NCBI GenBank assembly: GCA_020284085.1
Contig: JACEVL010000777.1
Span: forward strand, 186,001 to 250,000
DNA: 64,000 nt
From: Aporrectodea caliginosa
Taxonomy: Eukaryota > Annelida > Clitellata > Crassiclitellata > Lumbricidae
Reading direction: 5' to 3'
Shown piece by piece: positions 12,301 to 26,063 of the stretch; position 1 is the stretch's first letter; each line of letters opens with the position of its first letter. Under the pieces are notes generated by a model. The model was given only the letters and a program-made list of their open reading frames with translations. It searched no databases and was not told where the DNA came from. The translations under genes were made by a program, and so were the position numbers.

Positions 12301-15300
12301 CATGCATATATATGTCTTGTGATTTGTTATAGCACCTTTTAAGAGCTTCTCAAGAGCACTTGAGATGTGCAGGGTTGTCTAACAATTCCCAAAAATGTGA
12401 TTTAATATTAGCTGTAAATGTGTGCTTATGTCCATGTACGTATGTATCTGGACATCGTCTTTAAGTATCTCTCTTAAGAAGCAGCGAAGCATGGCTGTCC
12501 TGCAGATCTAACAACGTGTGTCTTAAGTCTAGCTGAAACAGTTCAAATATCCAGCTGCAGGGTGAAGACTTTTACAGAAAGATGGAACAGTGGACGAGTA
12601 AGCTTGCTGTGCTTTAGTTGCAGTACAGGAGCATGGGACAAATAGGTTTCTATGGACTGCAGAACTCAATGATCAGTGACAAGGCTGGTCCAGAAGACTG
12701 AGCTTCTTGATGTCTTCCGGGGCGGCGGCCATCCAGACTGGAGGCATGTCACAAGAAGAGGATCTTTAATCGGATTCTTTCCTCGACATGGAGTCAATCA
12801 GGATTCTTGCAAATAGTCCCAAACATGGCAAGAATTTTGGCAAATTTGCCACAGTTTGGGTGGTGCAAATATAGACATGCTGAGTTGCTGACGTTGCTGT
12901 ATACAATAGTTCGACCGTCCTACAAGGACAGCATTGCAGTAGTCCAAGCATGTCAAGATGAAAGAGTAGACAGCAGACGTTACTGGTCAGCATATGACTC
13001 TGGTCTGATGGAACTGATACTAGTACGGCCTACAAAGAGAGTTATCATGATCCACCTTGGTTAAATCCTTACCCAGAAGAATGACAAGGTCATGGACAAC
13101 GTGTTGCTTTGTCGTAAACGCTGACTAAGACGAGCTCCCAGACTTGGCAAAGCAGTTGGGATTTAAGTGAAGCAGATTCAATATAAGCAACATGTCAAGT
13201 TGTGCATTATGTTGTTAAAGAAAATGCAAGCATGCCTTAAATGACATTAGAATCAAATTCAAAATGCAACAGGTGAATCTATTTGCTGGGGGGTGACCAT
13301 TTGAACATGAGTCACAATAATGTATCTTGATTTCTGAGGTCCAGACATGCAAATTGCTTGTTTGTTAATTTCTTTAGTACTTGACTTCAAGAGATGAATT
13401 ATAATTTGTTCATGTGATATGCTTTCTTTCTTTAGGAATGTTTCCCTCATAACATACACACTGCCTACATCATAAAGCCAGAAAAATTCTGGGAAAAGCA
13501 AAAAACAAGTCTTGGTAGTTCTAAATACAAGTTTGAGGTTGGTAAATTTATTGTAAAATGTTTAATAACTGCTTATTTATAAGTTCATCATCATCATCGT
13601 CTCTGTATTCATTCCAATTTGGAATGATACATGTCACAAATGCACTAAGTTAAATGTGATGCAAGGGCACATCCAGGAAGTACAAAAGTACCACTTATTT
13701 AGGGCTGCTTATTAACACAGTGGTGGTGACATGGCTTATATTGTCGCATTATAAACATGTTGCTCAAAGAGCTCAAATAAAGCTATGTGCCTGCTAACAA
13801 GGCAGAGTGTTGTGAAAGAAAGTAATCCAGTCCTTTATAAACTAAAACCTATAATAATGATAGTTATATAATACCAAACATAAGTATATTCTGTTTCTGA
13901 AAGAAAAGTGTCTGCAAGAAACTTCCTAGTTCGAGCACGACCAGAGAGTGTTATAATAGTGCTAAACATCTCTCTTGTATATAGTGAACCAACTTTGTGT
14001 GTGGCATTGTCGCCTCTTGGTCTGGCCTTTGTCATGTTTCCACAGTTATCTTCACACTGGCACCCCTCCAGCTACCATCTATGAACACCATAGGTCACCA
14101 GTGGCCTATATACCAACATTGGTATCTTTTGGAAATGGCAAATGTGACAAAAGACATACTGAAATTTGGCAAAAATGAATGATTATTCATATCCAAAGCT
14201 GTGATTTTCTGTATTACTGCAAAGGAAAATAAAATTCGTACGTCAGATGTTTCAAAATATTTATGGAAAAAAGACAGTATAGAAATTGGCCTATCGTTAA
14301 TAACAGTTTCCTTGTGTCCTAATTTATTCATTGGAATTACCTTTGCCAAATTTGTTCCATTGGGCAAAATACCAGTTTAAAATGAGCAATTTAGTCAGCC
14401 AATAGTGAAGCAATAATATGCATTGCAGGACCAGCTAAGTGTAAGATCTATACCACCTGGACCAGTTTTTGTGTTCATTCCACGTTAGCTGCTAATCCAC
14501 ATAGACGTGACTCATTGTTTAAGAATACCAGTTTAGCAACTGATCTTTTATAGTGTTAGAAGGTTTGAGAATGCCTGAGAAAAAACTGCTACCTTTTTAT
14601 TGTTTCTGACTGGAATTTTTAGCATGCTGTGAAACCAGTTTGTTTTTCTTTGTTTTCTGTGAATGAATTGATGTCTGAATGGAGAATGGGTTTTGGCTGA
14701 GTGTTGCTGATGTAGTGATGATGTGATGTTTGTTGTGTTTCAGACAAACTTACTGTCTGTCGATAGCCTGACACGTGTCATCCATCCATCACAACTGACA
14801 GAAGAATTTGACGGAACGCTCTCCTATGACAATGATGAGTGGATTGAAATGCGATTGGTAAAGACTGCTTTCGATTGTTACATTTGATACTTATAAATGA
14901 AGTTAATGATGATCATGATGCTGACAATGCTTTGTGCTTATTTTTTTCAACCAAGGTTGGGAAGCGTGAGAATCTGAATTAGATTTGACATTTAACTGAT
15001 CTGGAATGAGTTTAGTTTCGTTGTTGCTGCTGTTGAAGCTGGTAGTGTTGTTGTTGACAGCACTATGTATTTATCCATTTGTTTTAAAGCTAAGTTATTT
15101 CACTAAATTTTGTAAATGTGCAAATCACATTTAATCTAATCATGTTCGTCTTTGGCTGAAAATCAAGCATGCAGCCTTGATATAAGAGAGCTACCATTAT
15201 AAGATAGCTGACCCAGTTAGCTACATTGGTTATGTTAGAGATCGTGCAGATGGTGGTTTGCCTCCTGATGGTGGATTATTACAGAGATTTAAATGTCAGG

Positions 15301-18300
15301 CTAGCATGGTCTATACGCAGGGACCTTAAGTGGCTTAAGCCTTTTCAAATGGGCAGCAGTGGTGAAGGATCTCACCCGATCAATTCATTGAAATATGAAG
15401 AGGGTCGAGGCCATACGGTTGCTACATAAAAATGTAGACATTTACATAATCGCTGTCAGCCTCCTGTGCAAGTATTAAGACTGTGCAAATAATGTTAAAG
15501 AGTTTCAGTGGATAGAAAAGACAGGCATTTATCTGTTTTCGTTATTGTGATGATCTAGTTCTTAAGAATAGATTTGCCAGTAAGAAGAACATCAAGTGTT
15601 GGATATTTAGGGAGTAAAACTGAGTCATGTCTGCTCACTGATGATAATGACAATCAATATAGATGGCAAGACCAGTTGGCAACTTCTTTGGTTGAGCTGA
15701 ACAGGACAGGTGTTAACCCTAGGAACATAAGAAGTGGCTGTCTCTGCTGTATGAGCCTCTTTTCCAGTTTGTGGAATCCTGGTTTTGTTTGGGCCTTCTT
15801 TCCCAGGTCTGGTTGCAGATTTTGATGAGCTACTAGTCTCCTCATTACAATTAGTGATGGATATAGTGGAGATTGTGTATTGTGTTTAATTGCAACCGGA
15901 TGACCAATGAGTTCCATATCAAGTGATCTCCAGATGGAGCAAACTTTATGCTGATAACCGTCACTGGAATTTCTGTGTCTGATTTAATCTAATCTAGTAG
16001 TATCTAATATACTGTTGTCTTTATGTGCAAGGTCATGTCCACAACTAATTTAAACAACAGAGTTGAGTTGATGTTGGAAATGAGGTCCATAGCCAAGTGA
16101 CTTGTATGGATGATGAGTAACCTGTAGTGCTCCTCCTATTGCCTAAAGAAAGGACACACCACTACATTCTTTACTTACTTGAAGACTGTCTTTAATATTT
16201 AGCTGTGGTTGGTCTGGGAGCACTCCTGAGACATTAGATTACCTTGAAGGGGTGCTATAATAATGAAAATTCAATAATAATAATAATAACCTATATCTGA
16301 GTGTGTCATTATGCTTTATTATATAATGGTTTTATGTGTATTTGACAGCTTCTAGAAGATTTCACTTCAAAGTCACTGGAGGTATTATCAAAATTAGAGA
16401 AGCTGAGTGAGATCGTGAAGAATCCTGTCCTGCCAGACGATCTCGCTGGAACGAAAGAGATGATCGAGGAGCACAACCTTCTTAAGAAGAAGGCAGCTAA
16501 GGTGCCAATGAATGCCTTGGAAGAAGAAGGCCAGCGAATCATACAGCGCATATGTGGACGACATGCTGCCCAAGCAGGTAAGGGAAAATTCACTGCTGAA
16601 GAATGGTTGATTTTGTTTTTGGTAGAGCTGTAAAACAGCAGATCCCTCAGATACACTGCAATTATCTTTATCTAACTGATCTAAACAAGCAGGACTTGTC
16701 TGTGTTTTATGTACATATGCACTTTAATCTACCTTCACCACACAACCATCTTCATAGAATGATCTTCCAGGTATGTAATGTAATGTAACTGAACATTTAT
16801 ATAGTGTCCCTTCAAGAGATCTACTCAGAGGTGCCCTCTGCGCTAGCCTATATGATGTTACGAATGAATATGAAATTCATTACGAATGAATATATTACAT
16901 CAGTTAACAAAACAATGCATGAACACCTAGGATTAATTTTTCCCCTCTGAAGCAGGAGCCATTCCTAGTTGCAACAGGTTTGTCCACCAGTAACTGTGTT
17001 CTGAAAGATGACACTCTGTTGGAGCAGAGTTACTGGGAAACAGGTTTACCTGACTACAGTGAAAAAGCAGATATATCAGAAAAAGCATGTTTACTTAAGG
17101 AACGAAGTTAGTTTTCAGCTTCGTTTTATACTTGTAAGCCATCTGACAGGGTTCTACAAGTCCCTCAAGTCTTTTTTTCGGGAGTTCTTAAAGGGGCGCT
17201 ATATAAATGCTCTGAATGAATGAATGAATGAATTCAAGCACAGAAGATGTACCTAAGCATAAATGATAGTACTGGTCTAGATTATAGAGAATGCATTGCT
17301 AGGAGCTGCAATTTCACGACTAGGTATTGAGTGTGTCAGTTGAATCGTGATTGCATGATGTTGAGATATTTCAATTGTTAATGTCAGGTTCTGTGCCAAG
17401 CGTTATGCTGCTATCAAACAATGACATCCAGAATGCAGTGCCTCACGTATCTAGTCTGCTCGACCAACTACAGAATTCGAATCAGCATCTTGGTCATCTT
17501 TGGCAGCTGAAGAAAATGAGGCTGGAACAGTGCTTTCAGCTGCGTCTCTTTGAGTCAGAAGTAGAAAAGGTTACTATCTTGTGTTGGCAATTGGTTGATT
17601 AAGGGATATTCTCACTTACTTACTTACTAACATACTTTATGCGAAAAACGTTTATTGTCAGGATGCTATATGCTTTTAGCTGTGTTTATAAGATGTCTGT
17701 ACACCAAAGTGTGCTTAGCAATTTGTTAATAAAGAACATATTTACTTACTTACTTATCTGTTGTGTTATGCATTATTTTTATGTAACCATACTGCCGTCT
17801 GTAGCACTATTGCTATCTTGTCACTGGTTAATCAGTGTTGTAACGCTCGCTTTTAATTCAGTTTATATTGGAGGCCTTTAAACTGATCACAGTTCCAGCC
17901 ATGTCTGGTGAGGCTGGGCCCGATAGGATGGAATGCTGTGTAAACTGTGTGTTACATAAGCTGCACCTTCACTTCTCTCTGTTTACGGTTTGTATACATA
18001 GACATGTTTACAGCCTCTACAGAACTCCTTACAGCATAGTACCAAGATCAGTGGATCTTTAGGCTGAGGCACCTGATCACGGCAATCCAATAACAAGAAA
18101 TCTCTTTGGTCATGTAAAATGAATTCAAACAGCGTAGGACCTTTTTATTACAAACACCTGTATTGTATTTTCTTAAGGTGTTGGATTTTATGTTTTTAGA
18201 TGTCTGAATGGATCTCAAATAACCGTGAAGTCTTTGTGGTTAATTATACGAAGATAGGACAGAGTTTTGATGATGCTTTACGTCTTCAGTCTGACCACTC

Positions 18301-21300
18301 TCAGTTCGCTCGTAACTCAATGGTTAGTTTCTTCTATTGCTAATGACTGTGGCATGTAGCTGAGCCACATGACATATAAATAATCTTTCAAGTCGGTTAT
18401 TAAGGTTGCATGTATTATTGTATTTCTTTTCTAAGCGCTGTGCCAATTGATTTCAATTTTGGATTTAATCTTTGCTTACATCAGGCTAAGTTCGACATCA
18501 GAAACTTGACTGATGAGATATCTCTAACTGCAGGAGCACCAGTAGCTGTAGAGCACCTCAATCGCGTAGAGACCTCAACAACTAGAGAACTTGAAATGGT
18601 GAAGTCTGTTGTGGGATTGGAACTGAATTTGAACCCTTTGCCTAGCACTGAGAGTAGTATTCCTCTTCCACCATGATTGTGGTCCTGATTGTGGCTTAAC
18701 CATGGTTGCTTCCCATCACTTTTTTCTATCAGTGGTGCCCTACTTCTGTGCACCATTAGTGCCCATCCGGAAGGTCTGGTTTATCCAGGAATATTGAGAC
18801 GTAGTGAACACCTCCGTCACAAGCCTATGCCTTGCTATAGAGATTTGGGAGCCAGATCACGCTACCCTTTCCTGTATAGCCATAAATTTATCCCTTTGCC
18901 TTACCTAGTGCTGGTCTCATTATGAGCTGCTAAATGATAACCAGAATCGCAATTTTCATTTTACTAATATTAAAATATTAAAGGGTATACAGTGTAAAAC
19001 ATTAAAAACAAATGAGAACACGACACAGTGTTCATCCATAATAAACATTTTGAAAACATGCAACAGTAACAAAAGTATATTTGTAATAAACAGTGATACT
19101 ATTAAGTCTAAATTTTAAAATGACGCATCATCTATGTAAGCCCTAAGCTGATGTTTAAAAGCAAGGTTAGTAAAACAATTACCGGTCTGCAGCATCAGAA
19201 AGTTTGATAAACACTGCTGTTCATGATACGTCATTCTACAACCCATCTGGCTTTGCCACAGACTGTACACTGGGTTAAATCACTGCACAAAGTCAATGAC
19301 CTAAGTATCACACTATTTAAGAAGAATGTTTCAAAAGTTCAAAGATCATTTGTTAAAATATTGATGACTTGTATCCTGCATCCAAATTAGGTTACAGATT
19401 CATGGCTTGATGCCAGTCACCTTGAGGTGTCACTCCCTACAAATGATAGTGCCCTTGTGTGAGGGTGGTTGTGTTTGTGAGGCATGAAGCCTTGTATGAG
19501 GCCGCTTTGGACCCATGCTTAGATGTTACAACTTTAGCTATTCCTGCTGTTTCTTGTGCAGAATGCCTACAGTACCATCGACCACATAATGACGGTTGCG
19601 CAACGTCTGTGTGATAGTGGCCATTATGCAACTGTGTCCATCCGTTTACAAGCAAACAAACTCCACAAAGACTGGAGAACATTTACTGCTGCACTCGAAG
19701 AACGCAACAACGTTCTCGCTATGTCTGTTCTCTTTCACAAGAAAGCGGGCGAAGTAGGTCATTTTAATTTTTATTAACAGTAATTTTCATGTTAACTTGA
19801 GATCTAAGCCACTCTGCTTAATGTTTTGCACTATTTAAAGAATCACATCTCTATTGCTTTCATGGATTGTGTTAAACAGTAAACACTGATAGGGTTTCAG
19901 TTGTGTAATGAATGAGAATTTTTTATGGTCTTGTAAGATAACTGAAATTTGGAAATGTCTCCACCACACCATCTTGAAAATTCATAATTTTTCTGTTGGT
20001 CTGCAATAGTTATATGATAAGTAAAATGGTCTGTGTGTTGATCTACGCACTGGTGGCAAAAGCTCAGGAATTGCATTGATGGCATGTTTACGATGAGTAG
20101 CTGATTTGATGTAGAATGAACTACTTGGTATGTTAACATGCCTGCTGTCGAAGTCAGTTCGTAAAGCCATAATTTTGAATTTGTATGCTTATTATTGTAT
20201 GTAGGTATCAAAACACTTAATATGACACCATTTAAGTGCTTCACAAGAGTGATGCAGCGCCTCAAAAAAGTGTTGCTATCTTTGACCATATTGTATTATT
20301 GTTTTGTAATGATGCGTGTTATAGGCAAGCCCGATGTAATTGAATTTTGCCTTTGTTAGCACTGTCCTGAATCTCCTGATGTTCACTGTATTCTTATTAA
20401 ACTGAAAATATTACATTTCAGCATTGATATCTGTTTGCTGTTTTTGATGAATGGGTTCTAATCAGTTGGTCCACTTCTGTTGTTGGGTATGGTGCATTGG
20501 TGTTAGTTTATTTTGGCTTTATTCATTTTGATATAGCCTCTGATTGAGTACTTGTATATCAGAGTGTGGTACCAAGTTATTTGATGTTGTATTTGGCTTT
20601 GGACTGAGAGTTTGATCATAGTGTGTGATTCCGTTTGACTGTTGTGATTTATGTGATTGGTTTGCAATTTTTTTAGTACTTGTCCGAGATGCCGAGCTGG
20701 AAGAAGATGTGTGAAGAATTGCAGATCCCTGACGAGATAATGCAGCTCGAAGATGCCATTAGCCAACATCAAGCCTTGATTGAAAGTGTCTCACAAGTCT
20801 ATACAGAGGTACCAGTCGTGTGCTTTTTCAGCAGTTTATAATTAATATTATGAACTTATTTGTTGGTACATCTGCAAATAAATTAATGAAATGTCCCACT
20901 GGCTAGTACAATGTTTTGTCATTTATTGGACCATTCTTTTGGAACGGCCTGCCTTTTCACATCCATTATGTTCTGCTTGATGCTTTTTGAGCTTATCTGT
21001 AGCTACACTTTTTCAGGTCTTCAGATGTTGATATAACTTATGTAAGAATTTTTTTACCAAGGTCGTATATAGGTAGATACATTAGCTACAAGTGCAAATG
21101 CTGTAAGCTATTAATCTCCTTATGATTTAGTTTAATCAGTGTTAAGTGTGTTTTTCTTGTTATTAGTTATGTGCTGATGGGAAGACCCTCTTAGACACCC
21201 TTCAAATGCCAGTGTCATCAGGAAGCAGCAACAGTCTGACCGCAAAGGCTGACTACACTGAAGGGGCGTCCCATGTACTCGACGTCGTTCATGAGGTATT

Positions 21301-24300
21301 TGATCCTGTAAGGCAGCCAGCCGTGCATGGTTTGAAATTGAAGCTCAACTGGTTCTGTCTAAAGAATTCTGATTTGGAATGTTTAAACAAGAAGTGACCA
21401 TCACTCAGTATCTTATGCAATGTAATAACTGCTGTAGAAATTTCCTGATCAGATTGCATTTCAACGTGTGCTTCAGCTTCTTTAATGTTATGGACAGTGT
21501 AAAGTGCACAGGAAGTGACACTTAGCTAATTAAAGTATGCAGTAGGAAATTTGAAGTTCTCTTTTGATTGCATCACATGTTTTGCTTGTGATGTAAATGC
21601 ATCATATTTTAAATAAATGAATATTTTACATTTTCTCAGACAATTAATTTATTCCTACTAGTTTGGGCAATTTACTTTGTTGTATTGTATTGTATTCAAA
21701 CATTTATAAAGTGCCTCTAGTAGGGTGAACCATAGAGAGGTGCTCCCAGTGCACAAGGCCACAAGAGAAGAAATAGGTTTTGAGAAAAGTAAAGAAGGAG
21801 GAGGCTTTACCAGCTAGAATTTGAGAGTGAGTAGATGGAGAAAGTGCATTGCAAAGAGAGGACCAATTGAGGCAAGGACTGGGACTGAACCATTGCTGTT
21901 CTATTGTAATGCAAATCTTGCAACCTGCAGAAGTTTCAAATTCATCAGCTTCTGTCTGTCCTCAGCTGTGCTGTCAGGGTCATGGCTAACTTGCCAACGT
22001 TTTCACTTGTGTTGAAGTATGCCTGCGTTGGCTCCCGGTTGAGGAGGGAATTAAATTTGAGGTTCTCCTCCTCAGGCGGAGTTAATAGTCAGCTTGGTTC
22101 CAGAGTACATCAGAGAGTTTCTTATTCCTGTCTGAAGCCAGCCCAGTTGACATTTACAGCCCATGGAGATGTGGTAGTCTCACACTACCGTACGATGGCT
22201 CGGAGACACCGGTATTTCTCATGTATTGAGAAACCGGAACATCTTATTTTAAGCAGTTTACTTTTGATGTGGAAAAATCTTGTATATTGCTCGCATCAAT
22301 TTTGTTCTGTTTCAACTTTTTGTTGAAGAAGCATCAGATCAAGTTTTGGTAAATAAGACATTTAAATTCTGCACTGGATTGCTTACTGGTACTTAATGTA
22401 CTGATGATTGACAAACTGGTACATTTCTTTACCAGGTTTTTGCTCACCATAGGATTTTAGAACAGATCTGGCATAAAGGAAAGATTCGACTTCATCAGAG
22501 ACTCGGGCTGAGATTTTTCCAACAGGATGTTAAGCAGGTATAATTTTGTAGCCAGCTATAATTCATGGGGCTCACTAAGATGGTTTGTTTAGCAGAAAGC
22601 AACATGTAAGTTAGATAATGCACTACGTTATAGTGTGCAAGTGCAGTGCAGCCCTGTCTTAAAATATGGTTTAAACCAAAACAATGCTTTAACAAAATTA
22701 TGCGGTTACATGTCATGTACACCTAATTTTCCAGTATCTTTTAAAAATAAATTTTGCTTTGCAAATACTACAGTAGATGACAAATCGAAACTGTCACTGA
22801 GTAATTTGGTTTATGTAACTTAACATTGGTCCTGCCGGGTAAATGAGATAATTATAATTCAACAAGCCAGTTTATGTTACTACTCATCAATCATTATAGA
22901 AAACAGCAAATATTTGTGAAGATTAGTGTAAATTTTAGTTTACAGTATAGTAATATAAATCTATAAAAGATTTTAAGAACTTATCAGAAATGTTGAAAAC
23001 AAGTATCTGACAGATCTGAAAAGATGTACGTACCAGTGCTTAGGTATAGTGTTCAGTGGCAGATTGGTCCAAAGGTTGTTCCAGATGTGCTTGACTTTTC
23101 TTAGGGAGAGGGGAGTTGACCAGCAAGTCCCAGCAGGTTGCAGAGCACACTGTTCATTGTCCTGGTGTATTGGAGGGAGACAAAGCAAAGTGCACTCACT
23201 CTTTGTATTCTGGGGCCCAAATTACCAGGAATCTCAGACCATAGAGTACACTTAAATCAAACATCTGTTATCTGCTGGAACCAATTCAGAGCCACTTGTT
23301 TAATTTCAGGTGCTGGAATGGTTGGACAGCCATGGCATGGTATTTCTGAACAAAAACACTGCGGTTGGAAAGTCTCTGCCTAAAGCCAAGACGCTACAGA
23401 AAAATTACGAACACTTTGAAAGTGTTGCTCAGGTGAGATACTCAAATACTCAAGTATTTATTTCCGTATAGTTCCATTCGGTATAGTATCATGTTGATGG
23501 CTTCAGATTCTGCATAAGTTTCAAATTGTATTATTAGTATTCTTCTGTCACATTGATGTTTGCAATAATAGAAACTTTCTCTGTTGCCAGTACTTGGAAA
23601 TTTTTATGTTTCTAATCTGATGTATTATGAAGTTAACTGTGAATATTTATAGTGACAAGCAGTTAATAAACAGTATGACTTCATGAATGGGGATTAACAC
23701 GTTTTGGTACGATGCTATCTGTACCCAACCTCTTTCCTGTGTGTATCCAGGTTTTCATTAGTCAATAATTCATCAGTGTTTGAACTTAAGAGCTTTAAAT
23801 AAAATCTGCTCTACATCCGTGTATGTGAACATAATGTACAGTGCCTTTGAAGAACCTCTCAAAGGGCCTGGGACAAGGCTGTCTGACAGATTGAAAAAGG
23901 AGCATCATAGGCTCTGTCCTGGGTCCTCTCCTCTACCTCTTATATACGGCCGACATTCCAGCCATATTCTCTAAACACTCGTTAACTGGTCACCTCTATG
24001 CTGACGATGTACAGGCGCTTATTCATGGTCCACCCTCGGCACAGCTTTCTCTTACTGGCTGCATTGATGCTCTCTCTCGAGACTTGCACCTCTGGATGTC
24101 CTCGAATCGGCTCGCACTTAATCCAAATAAGATGCAGCTCATCTGGTTCGGCACTCGCCAACAGCTTCTTAAGCTAGATCTCCCTCTTCTTGCAGAGAGA
24201 TTCCCGTCCTTCACTTTTAACTCCAGTGTACGAGATCTTGGCGTAGTCCTGGACAGCACCCTTACCTTTTCTGAACATATTGCTAATCTTACACGTTCTT

Positions 24301-26007
24301 CTTACTTCCACCTGAGGCGACTTAGAGCAATTCGACGCTCTATCTCCTCCTCTGTCTTTACCTCTATTGTCCATGCCTTCGTCTGCTCTCGGATTGATTA
24401 CTGTAATTCTCTCTTGGTTGGTCTCCCAAAGGTTCGTCTCTCTCCTCTTCAGTCTGTTCTAAATTCTGCGGCCAGACTAATAGCTCGACTTCCTCGCTCA
24501 TCCCACATATCTGCTTTCATGTTTGACCACCTTCATTGGCTCCCTCTTATTGCTCGCGCTCAGCTCAAGATACTTTCTTTAATCTACCGGTCGTGTACTG
24601 GCCAAGCTCCCAAGTATCTGTGTGACCTTATCCGGCTGCCGGCCTCGGCTACTTCTCTTCGCCCGCTACGCTCATTAAACCGGCATGATCTCTTTGTCCT
24701 GCGAGCGAGAACTTCTATGGCTAAAATGCGAGCCTTTGCCTTCATTGGCCCTGCACTATGGAACCAGCTTCCTCCTTTCACTCGTTCTTGTTTATTAACT
24801 GGTGGGCCAAGTGCCTCTTTTCGTTGTCTCAAGACTTCTTTCTTTTCTCTGGGTCTTTCGCACTGGGAGCGCCTCTGATTGGTGTGCACTGTGAGAGGCG
24901 CTATACAAATTGATAGATACAATACAATACAATATAAGATTAACTGCAAATGTTTCTTGCGCATCAGCCAGTTTGAATTTTCAGTAGTGCATGTTCCGTT
25001 GTCTCTCGACTAATGGGCCACACATGACGCATTTCCTGTACATGCCTGTGGTGCCAGACCAGTTCTGGCAGGGTCAGTTAACATGTTTGTCCTCTTTTAC
25101 TGGTTAATCAACATCTACATGACATTTGTCCTCTATAATAGGAATTTTGATATTTATATTATCTTTCCTACAGGGGTTCATTGATGTCCATTGTCCAGAT
25201 GTATGCCTTCCTCTCCACTGTGTGTTTGGTACTCTCTGCCCTCCTGCAGTTGTCCCACTGATTTGCATTTGTTCCCCCACGCTATTACAGTACTGATTGG
25301 CATGTGAATTTCTGCTTTGATGCTAACTCCAGGGATAATTTATGGGGTCAGATGATTACATGCTTCTCTAAACTGTGCTGTTTCCCTTATTTATATGTAA
25401 ACATTAGCCAATATAATGAGTTGTTTAACATCTATAACTCACTGACCCTTCACCCCAGACCATTGATGGGCTCACAGTTTGTGCTGAGGGTATTGTTGAA
25501 ACTGTGCTTTTAAAAGCTTCAGCCCAGAAGTAGTTTCCTTTCCTCGCTCTGCAGCGATGCAGTCTCATTTTAGATGTTGGCCAGGATGTAGACATTACTG
25601 TTAGAGTCAGTTGGGAGTTAATATGGAGTATAATACAGATCAGTATGCTGTGGTAAGTAGCTGTGTGAATTCTGCAGGGTATACCTTTTGGTCTTTACCA
25701 TACTCAGTCCTGTTTTGTTTAATGCCACCTACAGATTGTGACTAAGACTGTTAATTAGGTCCCTTGTTTGCTAGTTCAGTGCATGATTTCAATAAGGTCT
25801 TTGTCTGAATGATTATGTGCAAGATTAGATATATCTTTAAATCTAATCATATAATTTCACATTTCACATTTTTGTCTATGTTTTTTAGTATGTGTGTGTA
25901 CATGCTTTTTATGTGTTGGTGTGTTTGTACTTTATTTTGCATATATGTATTTATGTATAATGTGTGTGTATGTATGTATGTATGTATGTATGCATGTATG
26001 TATATGA

Positions 26008-26063
<56 letters not shown>

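Noticed and set aside
24084..24878. 264-codon ORF as a host gene
   Set aside because: The frame is part of a LINE reverse transcriptase starting at 23910 with a YADD box.
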